Positions 7,756 through 17,700 of a stretch of 64,000 nt of DNA are shown one piece after another. A program made the translations under genes and the position numbers. Every line of letters starts with the position of its first letter. Position 1 is the first letter of the stretch. Below the pieces are notes generated by a model. The model did not search any database. It was not told the origin of the DNA and saw nothing but the letters and a program-made list of their open reading frames with translations. The stretch is taken from the NCBI GenBank assembly GCA_036383515.1, contig DASVOE010000006.1, positions 1-64,000 of the forward strand, written 5' to 3'. Source of the stretch: CADEDV01 sp036383515. Lineage in GTDB: Bacteria > Bacteroidota > Bacteroidia > Chitinophagales > Chitinophagaceae.

Positions 7756-7901
7756 ACCAAGAATTCTTCCCGTTCGCCTCCTTCTTTCCTGCCTGTCCCC
7801 AAAGCCTTCCTGACCGCCCCGTTAATTTGTAAATCGCTGCTCTGCAATACTATTTTGCAGCTGTAAGATAATTGCATTGGGCAGCAGAAAAATAAAATAA
7901 G

Positions 7902-8549
7902 ATGAAAAAAGACATAAGAGTACTGGTATTCGGAGCCAGTGGAAAAACAGGAAGGATAATTGTCAAAAAGCTTTTAAAAGAGGGTTATCAGGTAAGGGCA
8001 TTTGTACGAAACCTTAGAAAAGTAAATCATATATCTCATCCGGATTTTACCGTTTCGCAGGGCGATGTAAGAAGCACCAAAGCTGTTGAAGATGCAGTAA
8101 AGGATAGCGATATTGTACTATCCGCACTGGGCAACCTGAGAATATTCAGCAACACTATCATTTCAGATGGCGTAGCCAATATTATTTCAGCAATGAAGCT
8201 GCATGAGAAAAAAAGGCTACTGTTTATGTCTTCGCTGGGAGTTGGTGATAGCAAAGGACAGTTGGGGCTGATTCATAACCTTATTTACCTGCCCACTTTT
8301 TTGTGGAATGTTTTCAGGGATAAAGAAAGGCAGGAAAAACTGATTCATGAATCGGGGTTGGCATGGACAATTATCCGCCCGGCAGGGTTCATTCTTTTCC
8401 CGCTTCCCCTTCACTACCGCAAATGTGTAATGCCTTTAAGACCACGGGTACTTCCCATCATGTCAAGATACCACACGGCAGATTTTATTATAAAAGAATG
8501 TTCAAATAATCAATACATACAAAAAAATGTGGCGCTTAGTTACTTCTAA
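7902..8549 (+). CDS. NAD(P)-binding atypical SDR / NmrA-like protein
   Basis: 215 residues with an N-terminal Rossmann motif GASGKTGRI (about residues 11-19) and the pattern of atypical short-chain dehydrogenases: VRAFVRN, then GDVRS, SALGN, LLFMSSLGVGDS and WTIIRPAGF. These proteins bind NAD(P)H and act as flavin or biliverdin reductases, epimerases or redox sensors. There is no canonical YxxxK catalytic pair, as in the NmrA and BVR-B-like groups. The gene stands alone. Substrate is unknown. Confidence 0.8.
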   Translation: MKKDIRVLVFGASGKTGRIIVKKLLKEGYQVRAFVRNLRKVNHISHPDFTVSQGDVRSTKAVEDAVKDSDIVLSALGNLRIFSNTIISDGVANIISAMKLHEKKRLLFMSSLGVGDSKGQLGLIHNLIYLPTFLWNVFRDKERQEKLIHESGLAWTIIRPAGFILFPLPLHYRKCVMPLRPRVLPIMSRYHTADFIIKECSNNQYIQKNVALSYF

Positions 8550-8574
8550 TTCAAATAAGACTAAAACAGACGGA

Positions 8575-8849
8575 ATGAAATTCAAATTACTTATACCAAC
8601 TTCTTTCGCATTGATGTTTGTTTTTAATGCAAAAGGCCAAACCATCATTAAAGGAATGGTTACCGACAACAAAAAAATCCATTGGCCGGAATCAGTGTTG
8701 GTATAAAAGATGACTATGATGGCGGCAGCAACGATTCTTTTTTGCAAACGAGTCTCGCAAACTATACGTTCCCAGACGATGTCTCGGCTAGCAGTTTCCA
8801 CACACCAATGAGGTTAGCGGTCAGACTCGTCGACAATCAATCCTTGTAA
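8575..8849 (+). pseudogene. Decayed N-terminus of a TonB-receptor-like or carboxypeptidase-regulatory-domain protein
   Basis: ATG 8575 opens a signal peptide (MKFKLLIPTSFALMFVFNAKGQ) followed by TIIKGMVTDNKK, the usual start of a CarboxypepD-regulatory-like domain in Bacteroidota TonB receptors. A frameshift in the run of A near 8676 breaks it; the next part reads PLAGISVGIKDDYDGGSNDS in another frame, again typical of that domain. The rest to TAA at 8847-8849 (LANYTFPDDVSAS and on) is not recognised and may come from a different gene. The stretch 8850-9060 holds no gene; it includes a CACCA-rich simple-sequence patch near 8949-8970. Confidence 0.6.
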
Positions 8850-9060
8850 TATTTTATCCGGCAGTTTTTTTCTACCGGGTCTTTACACAGCAAGGGATCG
8901 CCTTCTGCAAGATAAAAAGAGATGAGTTCGCCAGTTCACCTCCCTCCCTATTCACCACTCACCATTTACCATTCACTAATCTTTAACCAACAAAATTTGC
9001 AAACCACCCCTCCTCCTATTTACATTCACAGTGGAATTTAAAATCACCACACCCAACAAC

Positions 9061-10038
9061 ATGTACCACGCAGATCCCGCCGATGAAGCAGAACCTTCCG
9101 GCAACCCGGTAGCTATCCGGTTTATTCAGCAGCTTTCCCTTTTTATTCTTTTTGTTTTTATTGTTTCCTGCCAGCACCAGCAATCGAAACCAAAGAAACC
9201 AACACCGGTTGTAAAGACCGATACCGTTGTCATTGTAAAAAAGCAAAAAGTAGTTCACGTAAAACCTCAAAAGCCCGTCAAACAAAAAAAGAAGATCTAT
9301 CTCACGTTTGATGACGGCCCTAACAAGGGTACCAAAAATGTGCTTGACATTGTGCAACAGGAAAATATCCCGGTTACCTTCTTTATTGTTGGTGAACATG
9401 TATTTGCCAGTACCAGCCAGACCGCTGTTTGGGATAGCCTGAAAGCAGCCGCCAATATTGAACTATGCAACCACAGTTATACCCATGCACATAACCGCTA
9501 TGATAAGTTTTACCAGGAACCCGGCACCGTAGTAAAAGATATGGAACGCACCAAAGAAGAGTTGCTGCCGGATAATAATATCGTAAGAGCCCCCGGTCGC
9601 AATAGCTGGCGCATCGACAGCCTGCATTTTACCGACATAAAAAAAAGTAAACGGGCGATGGATTCGCTGCAACAAGCCGGCTTTATTGTAATGGGCTGGG
9701 ACCTGGAATGGCATTATGATCCTAAAACCCTGCAGGTAAAAAACACGGCGGATGAAATGCTGCTGCAGGTAGATAGTATGTTCAAAAAAGGAAAAACAAA
9801 ATATCCTGACAACCTGGTGATACTGGCCCATGACCAGGTATATCACAGTGCGGCAGATTCATTGCAACTAAGAGAGTTTATTCAAAAACTAAAAACAAGA
9901 GAAGACTATGAGTTGTCACTGGTATCTGGCTACCCGGCTATCATCCGCCAGCAGCCTGTTGTTGCCGATTCTTTAAAAATAGTGGTAGTATCCATACCGG
10001 CAGATACCGTTCGCAAGATAAAAGCAGATTCACTCTGA
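9061..10038 (+). CDS. Polysaccharide deacetylase family lipoprotein
   Basis: 325 residues from ATG 9061. An N-terminal hydrophobic stretch ends in FIVSC (Cys about residue 37), so it is a likely lipoprotein. A Lys/Pro/Val-rich linker follows, then a NodB-type domain: LTFDDGP at about 81-87 (catalytic and metal Asp), NHSYTH at 137-142 (metal histidines), RAPGR at 176-180 and ILAHD near the end. Enzymes of this family remove N- or O-acetyl groups from peptidoglycan, chitin or xylan; the substrate cannot be told from sequence. An upstream GTG in frame at 9031 is less likely because it would place a long polar stretch before the signal. Confidence 0.85.
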   Translation: MYHADPADEAEPSGNPVAIRFIQQLSLFILFVFIVSCQHQQSKPKKPTPVVKTDTVVIVKKQKVVHVKPQKPVKQKKKIYLTFDDGPNKGTKNVLDIVQQENIPVTFFIVGEHVFASTSQTAVWDSLKAAANIELCNHSYTHAHNRYDKFYQEPGTVVKDMERTKEELLPDNNIVRAPGRNSWRIDSLHFTDIKKSKRAMDSLQQAGFIVMGWDLEWHYDPKTLQVKNTADEMLLQVDSMFKKGKTKYPDNLVILAHDQVYHSAADSLQLREFIQKLKTREDYELSLVSGYPAIIRQQPVVADSLKIVVVSIPADTVRKIKADSL

Positions 10039-10062
10039 CCATTATAACCATTAACCTTACCG

Positions 10063-10086
10063 GCAGCCACAGGGCTGCTTTTTTTT
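10063..10086 (+). terminator. Rho-independent terminator after the deacetylase gene
   Basis: GCAGCC and GGCTGC form a 6-bp stem with a 4-base loop, followed by eight T. Confidence 0.85.
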
Positions 10087-10210
10087 ATCCAGGTATCCTA
10101 ACTTATACAGATTTGTGACCATGCAATAGCCGGGAACATTATTTTGATAAGTGGCAAATTCCTAACGACTGTTTTTGTTATCTTTCACTCCTTCTAAAAA
10201 CTAATAAGAT

Positions 10211-13057
10211 ATGAAACAAAGCCTTTTATTGTTGGGTGCATTGATAACAACGATGGTTGTCACTGCACAAACAAAACTCGTGGAGAAAGTAACCCGCAAG
10301 GGCGACGAGATCGTTATTCCTTACGAAAAATATGTATTGCCCAACGGGCTCACCCTGATCGTACATGAAGATCACAGCGACCCGGTAGTGCATGTAGATG
10401 TTACTTACCATGTGGGTTCGGCAAGAGAAGAGATAGGCAAATCTGGTTTTGCTCACTTCTTTGAACATATGATGTTCCAGGGCAGTGACCATGTGGCGGA
10501 TGAACAGCATTTTAAAATTGTATCGGATGCGGGTGGAACGCTCAATGGTAGTACCAACCGTGACCGTACCAATTATTATGAAACAGTGCCCAGCAATCAA
10601 CTGGAAAAAATGCTCTGGCTTGAAGCTGACCGTATGGGTTTCCTGCTGGATGCAGTGACGCAAAAAAAATTCGAGATCCAACGTTCTACTGTAAAGAATG
10701 AAAGAGGACAGCGGCTGGATAATGTTCCCTATGGATTGACCTTTGAAAAAATTTGTCAGAACTTATATCCTTATGGCCATCCTTACTCCTGGCAAACGAT
10801 CGGCTACCTGGAAGACCTGAACCGCAGCGATGTAAATGACCTGAAGAATTTCTTTCTTCGCTGGTATGGACCTAACAATGCTGCGCTCACCATTGGCGGT
10901 GATGTAAAAACAGCAGAGGTTGTGAAACTGGTTGAAAAATATTTTGGATCTATTCCCCGCGGACCCGAAGTGAGCCCCGTAGTTGTTCCGTCTCCTAAAG
11001 TTGATACGGATCGCTATATAACGCTCATTGATAATTATGCCCGTTCTCCCCGCTTGTATGTTTCGTATCCTACTGTTCCTAATTATCATAAGGATATGCC
11101 GGCGCTGGATTGTCTCGCTGAAATTCTGGGACAGGGCAAAACTTCGCTCCTCTATCAAAATATAGTGAAGAAACAACTGGCACTTGTAGCCAATGCTTCT
11201 CACAGTAATTCAGAACTGGCCGGTGAGTTTATATTTATCCTTGCACCATTACAGGGTAAAACACTGGCAGAAATGGAAGCGTTGCTCCGTGCTTCACTGG
11301 ATTCATTTGAAATCCGTGGCGTAACAGATGGTGATGTCCAAAAATTCAAAGGCAGCTATGAGTCAGGCCTTATCAACGGGTTGCAAAGTGTAGCCGGTAA
11401 AGTAAGCCAGCTGGCAGCTTACCAAACTTTTGCCGGCAATCCCAATAAAGTAGCCGAAGAGATCAAAGAGTATAATGCAGTAACCAAAGAAGATGTAATG
11501 CGGGTGTACAAACAATACATCAAAGGAAAAGGAGCCGTTGTATTAAGTGTGGTTCCCAAGGGGCAGGATCACCTGATCGCTGCCGCAGAAAATTTCAAGA
11601 TCGATTCTGCTAATTACAAAGCTCCTGATTATGGTTATGCTGGCTTGAAGTATAATAAACCAAAAGATAATTTAGATCGCAGTAAGATACCGGGGAGCGG
11701 ACCAGTGCCTGTTGTAAAAGTTCCTGTATTCTGGAAAAAAGATTTGCCCAATGGCATTAAACTCATTGGTACCGAAAGTTCCGAGATACCAGCGGTTACC
11801 ATCACGATTACTATACCAGGCGGTCATTTACTGCAATCAACGGATTTGACGAAAGCGGGATTGTCCAGTTTTTTTGCAGCAATGATGAATGAGGATACAA
11901 AAAATTATACAGCAGAAAAGATGTCGCTGGAGCTTCAAAAATTAGGAAGCACGATTAGTGTAAACAGTGGTTTAACAGGTATCACTTTCACCGTTCAGGC
12001 ATTGAAGAAAAACCTGGATGCCGTTTTAGCGTTGTTGGATGAAAGGATCTACCATCCTAAATTTTCTGAAGATGTTTTTACCCGTATCAAAAAACAAAGA
12101 CTGGAGTCTTTCAGGCTTGCCAAATCACAACCGGCTGCTGTGGCAGAAGCTGTATTTGCCAGGGTGAATTATGGACCCAATAATATTTTAGGCATTAGCC
12201 AGAATGGTACGGAAGAAACGACCAATAATCTTACGCTGGCTGATATCGAAAATTATTACAACAATTATATGACATCAAGGGATGTGAAAGTTGTGATCGT
12301 GGGTGATGTGAAACAGGCTGAGATTTTACAAAAGCTTTCCTTCCTGAATAAACTGCCCAACAAAAAAATCGTATTACCCACCATGAATCCTGCACCTGTA
12401 GTAGATAAAACAAAAGTGTATATGGTGGATATACCCAAAGGCGCACAAACCGAATTCAGGGTTGGGTACGCTACAGGTATGAAATGGGATGCAACAGGTG
12501 ATTATTACAAATCGAACCTGGCTAATTATTCTTTGGGTGGTGATTTTAACAGCCGTCTCAATCTTAACCTGCGGGAAGATAAAGGCTGGACTTATGGTGC
12601 CAGTAGCAATTTTTCCGGTAATGATATAACCGGTGAATTCCGTTTTGGAACTGCTATCCGTACCGATGCTACAGACAGTGCGCTGGCCGAGGTAATGCGT
12701 GAAATAAAAGAGTATAACCAAACCGGTGTGAAAGCTGATGAACTGGCGTTTATGAAAAGTGCGATCGGCCAGTTTGATGCATTGCGGTATGAAACACCGG
12801 GACAAAAAGCCCAGTTTATCCGCCGCATACTGGATTATAATTTACCCGGCAATTATACACAGCAACAGAATAAGATATTGAATGGCATAACCAAAGCTGA
12901 AATAGATAAGATGACCAAAAAATATATTCAGCCTGGTAAAATGAATATCCTGCTGGTAGGCGATAAAGCCAAAATTTATGATGGCGTAAAAAAACTGGGA
13001 TATGAAATAATTGAACTGGATGTGGATGGAAAGAAAGTAGATAAAAAAGCATTTTAA
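10211..13057 (+). CDS. M16-family zinc metallopeptidase, secreted, double-domain
   Basis: 948 residues with a signal peptide (MKQSLLLLGALITTMVVTAQ). The first peptidase unit carries the inverted zinc motif HFFEH at residues 82-86, with a downstream Glu in KNERGQ, as in pitrilysin and insulinase relatives. A second, similar unit in the C-terminal half lacks the motif, as is usual for this family. These enzymes work in the periplasm and degrade peptides or process small proteins. Length fits the fused two-unit form found in Bacteroidota. It stands alone with terminators on both sides. Confidence 0.93.
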   Translation: MKQSLLLLGALITTMVVTAQTKLVEKVTRKGDEIVIPYEKYVLPNGLTLIVHEDHSDPVVHVDVTYHVGSAREEIGKSGFAHFFEHMMFQGSDHVADEQHFKIVSDAGGTLNGSTNRDRTNYYETVPSNQLEKMLWLEADRMGFLLDAVTQKKFEIQRSTVKNERGQRLDNVPYGLTFEKICQNLYPYGHPYSWQTIGYLEDLNRSDVNDLKNFFLRWYGPNNAALTIGGDVKTAEVVKLVEKYFGSIPRGPEVSPVVVPSPKVDTDRYITLIDNYARSPRLYVSYPTVPNYHKDMPALDCLAEILGQGKTSLLYQNIVKKQLALVANASHSNSELAGEFIFILAPLQGKTLAEMEALLRASLDSFEIRGVTDGDVQKFKGSYESGLINGLQSVAGKVSQLAAYQTFAGNPNKVAEEIKEYNAVTKEDVMRVYKQYIKGKGAVVLSVVPKGQDHLIAAAENFKIDSANYKAPDYGYAGLKYNKPKDNLDRSKIPGSGPVPVVKVPVFWKKDLPNGIKLIGTESSEIPAVTITITIPGGHLLQSTDLTKAGLSSFFAAMMNEDTKNYTAEKMSLELQKLGSTISVNSGLTGITFTVQALKKNLDAVLALLDERIYHPKFSEDVFTRIKKQRLESFRLAKSQPAAVAEAVFARVNYGPNNILGISQNGTEETTNNLTLADIENYYNNYMTSRDVKVVIVGDVKQAEILQKLSFLNKLPNKKIVLPTMNPAPVVDKTKVYMVDIPKGAQTEFRVGYATGMKWDATGDYYKSNLANYSLGGDFNSRLNLNLREDKGWTYGASSNFSGNDITGEFRFGTAIRTDATDSALAEVMREIKEYNQTGVKADELAFMKSAIGQFDALRYETPGQKAQFIRRILDYNLPGNYTQQQNKILNGITKAEIDKMTKKYIQPGKMNILLVGDKAKIYDGVKKLGYEIIELDVDGKKVDKKAF

Positions 13058-13082
13058 TAGTAAAACTTCTTATTGGTTGTAA

Positions 13083-13109
13083 AACGGCTCCCTTATCGGA
13101 GCCGTTTTT
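13083..13109 (+). terminator. Rho-independent terminator after the M16 gene
   Basis: AACGGCTCC and GGAGCCGTT make a 9-bp perfect stem with a 6-base loop, ending in a T run. Confidence 0.9.
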
Positions 13110-13229
13110 ATTATTTCTAAGCCTGTGCAGAAATTTTCATCCATTTTAACAGCGATTTCCTTTTCCCGGCTGTCCTTGTAAAGTAACTTTAAGGGAGATC
13201 GTAAACCGTTAATCATTAAACCCCTGTTT

Positions 13230-14009
13230 ATGAAAATTATTTCTACGCTCTTTTCCTTTTTCATTCTTACAATTACGGCCAATAGCCAGCAATGGAAACT
13301 TACTTCAGCCTATAGTCTTGGCCTGATGCAACAGGAAATGAAGGAAAATATTCAACCAGCTCACAGCTTACAGCTTGGTATTTTATATCAATTACCCCAG
13401 GTCAAAAGATTGTCTTTAGGTTTGGAATTGGGTATTGGCAGTTATGCCAACAAACAAATTGACCAGACCTTCCAGTTTGACAATAACACCTCCGCTGTAG
13501 TACCGGTCAATTATACCAGTAATGTATTTAATGCCAATTTGCAGGGCAGGTTAAATCTTGTGGATGAAACAAAGTTTGTAGTTACTCCCTATATCAATGC
13601 AAAAGCAGGGCTGTATAATTTTTTCAGCTCTATTTATATTGAAGACCCGGATGATCCGCTTAGTTGCCGTGCCCTGGAGCATGAAAGTATTATTAATGAT
13701 AAAACATTGTACTGGAGTGCCGGTGGCGGATTGCAGATAGATCTCGGCTATTTTTCAAAAAAGAAAAAAAAGAATAGTGTTGTGTTGGATCTTGGCGCCA
13801 ATGTAATCCGGGGGGGCACCATTGATTATATCAATACCAAAGACCTGGTAGAAGTGCAAACCAATAACCCCATGAGCAAACCAGTAAGCGTAGATTTTAT
13901 TAATGCCAGCACGCAATCCATTCACGAGCATACCGTTGCACAGTTATATAGTTCTCCGTTGCGCATGTTGGAAATCAGGGCGGGTGTTGTGATAAATCTT
14001 AACAGATAA
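13230..14009 (+). CDS. Outer-membrane beta-barrel-like protein
   Basis: 259 residues with a signal peptide (MKIISTLFSFFILTITANSQ). The mature part is rich in alternating hydrophobic and aromatic residues (LSLGLELGIGSYAN, VVTPYINAKAGLYNF, LYWSAGGGLQIDLGYF) and ends LEIRAGVVINLNR, which fits a small beta-barrel with a C-terminal strand. No named family is recognised and the function is unknown. It is a single-gene unit followed by a terminator. Confidence 0.65.
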   Translation: MKIISTLFSFFILTITANSQQWKLTSAYSLGLMQQEMKENIQPAHSLQLGILYQLPQVKRLSLGLELGIGSYANKQIDQTFQFDNNTSAVVPVNYTSNVFNANLQGRLNLVDETKFVVTPYINAKAGLYNFFSSIYIEDPDDPLSCRALEHESIINDKTLYWSAGGGLQIDLGYFSKKKKKNSVVLDLGANVIRGGTIDYINTKDLVEVQTNNPMSKPVSVDFINASTQSIHEHTVAQLYSSPLRMLEIRAGVVINLNR

Positions 14010-14040
14010 CAATAGTGGCTGTTGGCAGCCATCTAAAATA

Positions 14041-14076
14041 AAAAGGGCGGTCTTCATTGCTGAAGGTCGCCTTTTT
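14041..14076 (+). terminator. Rho-independent terminator after the barrel gene
   Basis: AAGGGCGGTCTTC faces GAAGGTCGCCTT as a long stem with an ATTGCT loop and a run of T. Confidence 0.8.
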
Positions 14077-14787
14077 TATTACGGTATAAGGACCTATAAA
14101 AATTTGGTTGCAGTAAATAGACATCCGCCTTCCCCGGATTGCTGCACCTTTAAAAAAGAATGTGGATAATCTTACGGCAAGCCATACTATTTCATCCTGT
14201 ATTGTAGACAAAATACTACAAACCTGCTTAATCAAAATAGTACTGAAGATCGAACTGTTGTTCTATTTTTTCGGGCCCTGTGAAGTCGTTTCTTTGTATC
14301 CTGTTAACGCAAAAAGAATAATCTCGACACATATAGCTGATTGAGACCTGTGAAAAAAACCTGGATCAACTGTTCAACAATTTTTTGAAAAATCTCTTGC
14401 CGATCACAATGTCCAGTGTCCAATTCTATTGAAAACCAGGGATCACCCGAACAAACCCTTTTACAAGCTAATCACCCTATAAAATTTTGCACCGACTGGA
14501 GGAATCTCCTTTTACAAGCAATTTGCTTTGAGAAGTAGCACCACGCATGCCGTTTAATAAACAACTAAAAACGGAGTGAATACGATTTGTGAAGATCCCC
14601 TTGATTAGAACCTCTTGATTTTTTTCAGGAGGTTTTTTCATTTTATTACACCCTGCTTTTATTAATGAATACAAGCAGGACAATAAAAATCCCGCAACGC
14701 CGCCATAATAACCAGGAGAAGCTCTATCGATTTTTCTACCGGCTGTATGTGACGTTGTGGGAAATTTAACTGCACCCTTTCAAAAAA
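14077..14787. other. Gene-free stretch of about 710 bases
   Basis: This separates two converging transcription units. Short open frames on both strands (for example 14162-14344 plus, 14477-14683 minus) show no signal peptide, no family pattern and no neighbour logic. Apart from the hairpin at 14609-14638, nothing is recognised. Confidence 0.5.
14609..14638 (+). terminator. Terminator-like hairpin in the gap
   Basis: AACCTC and GAGGTT enclose a T-rich loop and are followed by a T run on the plus strand. It resembles the hairpin at 27690-27720. No gene is seen directly upstream, so its role is unclear. Confidence 0.5.
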
Positions 14788-17700
14788 TTAAAACCAACTG
14801 CCTACAAAAGATTCATTCACCTTATCTTTTTGATTTGCCAACTTTCTTCTGCGCCGGGCTACTATCCTGCGTTGAATAAACAGGGTCACAAATAACAACG
14901 GCAGGAATATAATTGTTAATGGAGGAATGCCCATAAAGGAAATCCATTTACCACCAAACTGCCTGCGCATCGGGCGTTTTAATCTTTCAGCGATCAGGTA
15001 CATACTCGGCACAATTAACAACGTCATAAAGAATGCGAACATCAAACCAAAAATGATCGTCCAGCTGAGTGGTTTCCAGAACACAGCATTATCACCGCCG
15101 AAAAATATATTCGGGTTCAGTTTTTCAAACATTTTGATGAAGTCAATATTAAACCCAACCGCCAGCGGGATCAGTGCAAGTATAGCAGCAATGGCGGTTA
15201 GCAATACCGGTATGATCCGGGTCTTTCCTGCTTCAATAATGGCTTCCTTTGTTTTCATGCCTCTTGCCCTGAGCTCATCTGCAAACTCAATTACAAGTAT
15301 TCCATTCTTTACCACAATTCCCGCCAGCCCTACAATACCAATACCTGTCATTACCACTGATACTTCCATGCGGGTGATAGCAAATCCTAACACTACGCCG
15401 ATCACACTGAATATGATCTCTGTCAATATGATCACAGATTTGCTGATTGAATTAAACTGCAATACCAGGATAAAAAGGATCAGCATTAACGCAATCACCA
15501 ATGCTTTACCAAGGAAAGCGCCTGTCTCTGCCTGCTGTTCTCCTTCACCCGTTTGCCTTATCGTTACACTATCTGGTTTTTTAGTGAACCGGTCAATATG
15601 ACCTTTGAGCACTTCGTTCACAGCAGTGGGTGTATAGCCCTGTGATATTAATACATTCGATGTAAGAGTGATCACTCTTTTCTGATCTTTTCTTTTTACA
15701 CTACCCAATGTGCTGGTATAATCTACCCGGACCAAAGAACTCATCGGGATATTTTTTACAGCACCACCGGCAGCCATATCCCTGAAGCTGATATTCATAT
15801 TCAACAGATCAACCAGGCTCTTACGTTGTATTTCGTTATTGCGTAATTGTATCTTGTATTCGTCTTCGCCATCTTTGATCTTTGACACTTCACGACCAAA
15901 CAGGGCTGTTCTTATTTGCATACCGATCTGCCCGGTTGAAACTCCTTCAATCAACGCTCTTTCCCTATCCACCGTTAATGTAATTTCCGGGTTGGTAAGA
16001 TCTACATCCATCTTCAATTCTTCTACCCCGGGTGTATTAATTGAATCCAGGTAATTTTTTAAAGAGGAAGCTGTTTTTATAAGATCATCAAAATCTTCAC
16101 TGGCTATCTCGATATTGATTGGTGGTTCTGTAGGCGGACCACCCTGTTCCTGGTTAACAGATAATTCAGCACCGGGAATTCCTTTTACAACAGCACGGAT
16201 AGAATCAAGATATGGTTTGGATGATTTGCCATGACGTTTTTCAAATTCAACAAATGAAACCTGTATTCTTCCCAGTTCAGGTCTTGTACTTCTGTCACCA
16301 CTTTGCGGATCACCGGCTCCTACAGCTACGTTAGCGATCACACTTTCAACCAAAGGATTCTTTTTTCCATTCTCCATTCCCAGCACTTTAAACACACGTT
16401 TCTCTAATTGCCTGGTGATGGAGTCAGTGTATTCAACTGAAGTACCTACCGGTAATTTCATATACACATATACCTGGTTGGGGTCTCCGCTGGGAAAGAA
16501 GACAACCGGTACTTTGCGGATTCCAAAAAATATAAAAGAAAATATAAGTAACCCAAATGTAGCTGTCAGCAACCATGCAGGTCTCCAACCGTTAAGCGCC
16601 CAGCGTAATGCTGATTCATAATGTCCCATGATCCACGGTAACCCTTTATTCTGAAAAGTATGAATCCATCCTTCCAGCACATATTTATTTAAGATCACCA
16701 TTAAAACGATAAATAAAATAAGGTTGCCCAGGAAAAGAAAACCTGAAAGGTCTAACAGTACACCTATACCTATTGCTATCCAGAAAGCAGGCTTTCTGAA
16801 CATAGCGCTTTTGGGTTGTTTATGTTCACTCTCCGGGTGATTCATAAAGTCAACGGCAAAAACCGGGTTCATAATAAAGGCAACGATCAGGGATGCCGTT
16901 AGGGTAAATATGAGCATCGTAGGCAGGTAAATCATAAACTTACCGATGATGCCCGGCCAGAATAATAAAGGAACAAATGGAGCTAATGTCGTTAATGTAC
17001 CTGCTAATACAGGAATGAATACTTCACCGGCGGCCGCGATAGCCGATTTCTCAGCCGTTAATTTTCCTTTCGATTGTATAAATATGCGGTGTGTATTTTC
17101 AATCACCACGATGGCATCATCCACTATAATACCGAGTCCAAACAATAAGGCAAACAGAACAATAAAGTTGAGGGTTACATGCGAACCGACGATAAGATCA
17201 GCTGCCGGTAAAAATAAAAACGCCACAAACATACTCAGCGGCACTGATAACGCCACGAAAAATGCGTTGGTAACACCCATAAAAAACATCAGGATGATCA
17301 ATACCAATAAGAAACCAATAACGATGGTATTCACCAATTCATTAAACGAACTTTTGGTGGTTTTACTCTGGTCACCGGTGATCACTACATCAAGATCTTT
17401 GGGAAATCTTGTCTCCTGCAACTCTTTTGTTACCTTTTGCACATCGGCCGATGTTTCAATCAGGTTTTCACCAGCTCTTTTAATAATATTTAAGGTGATC
17501 ACATTTTTGCCATCGAGACGGGCATAACTTTCCTTTTCTTTTATGGTATCTCTTATCGTAGCAATATCTTTTAAGTAGATCGGATCGCCGCTCTGGTTAC
17601 GAACAATAACTTTTTCAATATCAAAGGCTGTTTTAAGCTGGCCTTTTAACTGTAGGTTCCGCTTCATATTACCTACATCCAGCAAGCCGCCGGTAACATC

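Noticed and set aside
8949..8970. CACCA-rich stretch as a regulatory repeat
   Set aside because: Looks like a short low-complexity patch with no regular period or pairing partner.
14162..14344. Small plus-strand gene in the gap before the efflux operon
   Set aside because: No signal, no domain, no neighbour logic, and an overlapping minus-strand frame of equal quality. Treated as chance open frames.
14477..14683. Small minus-strand gene in the same gap
   Set aside because: It reads through a terminator-like hairpin and has no recognisable feature.
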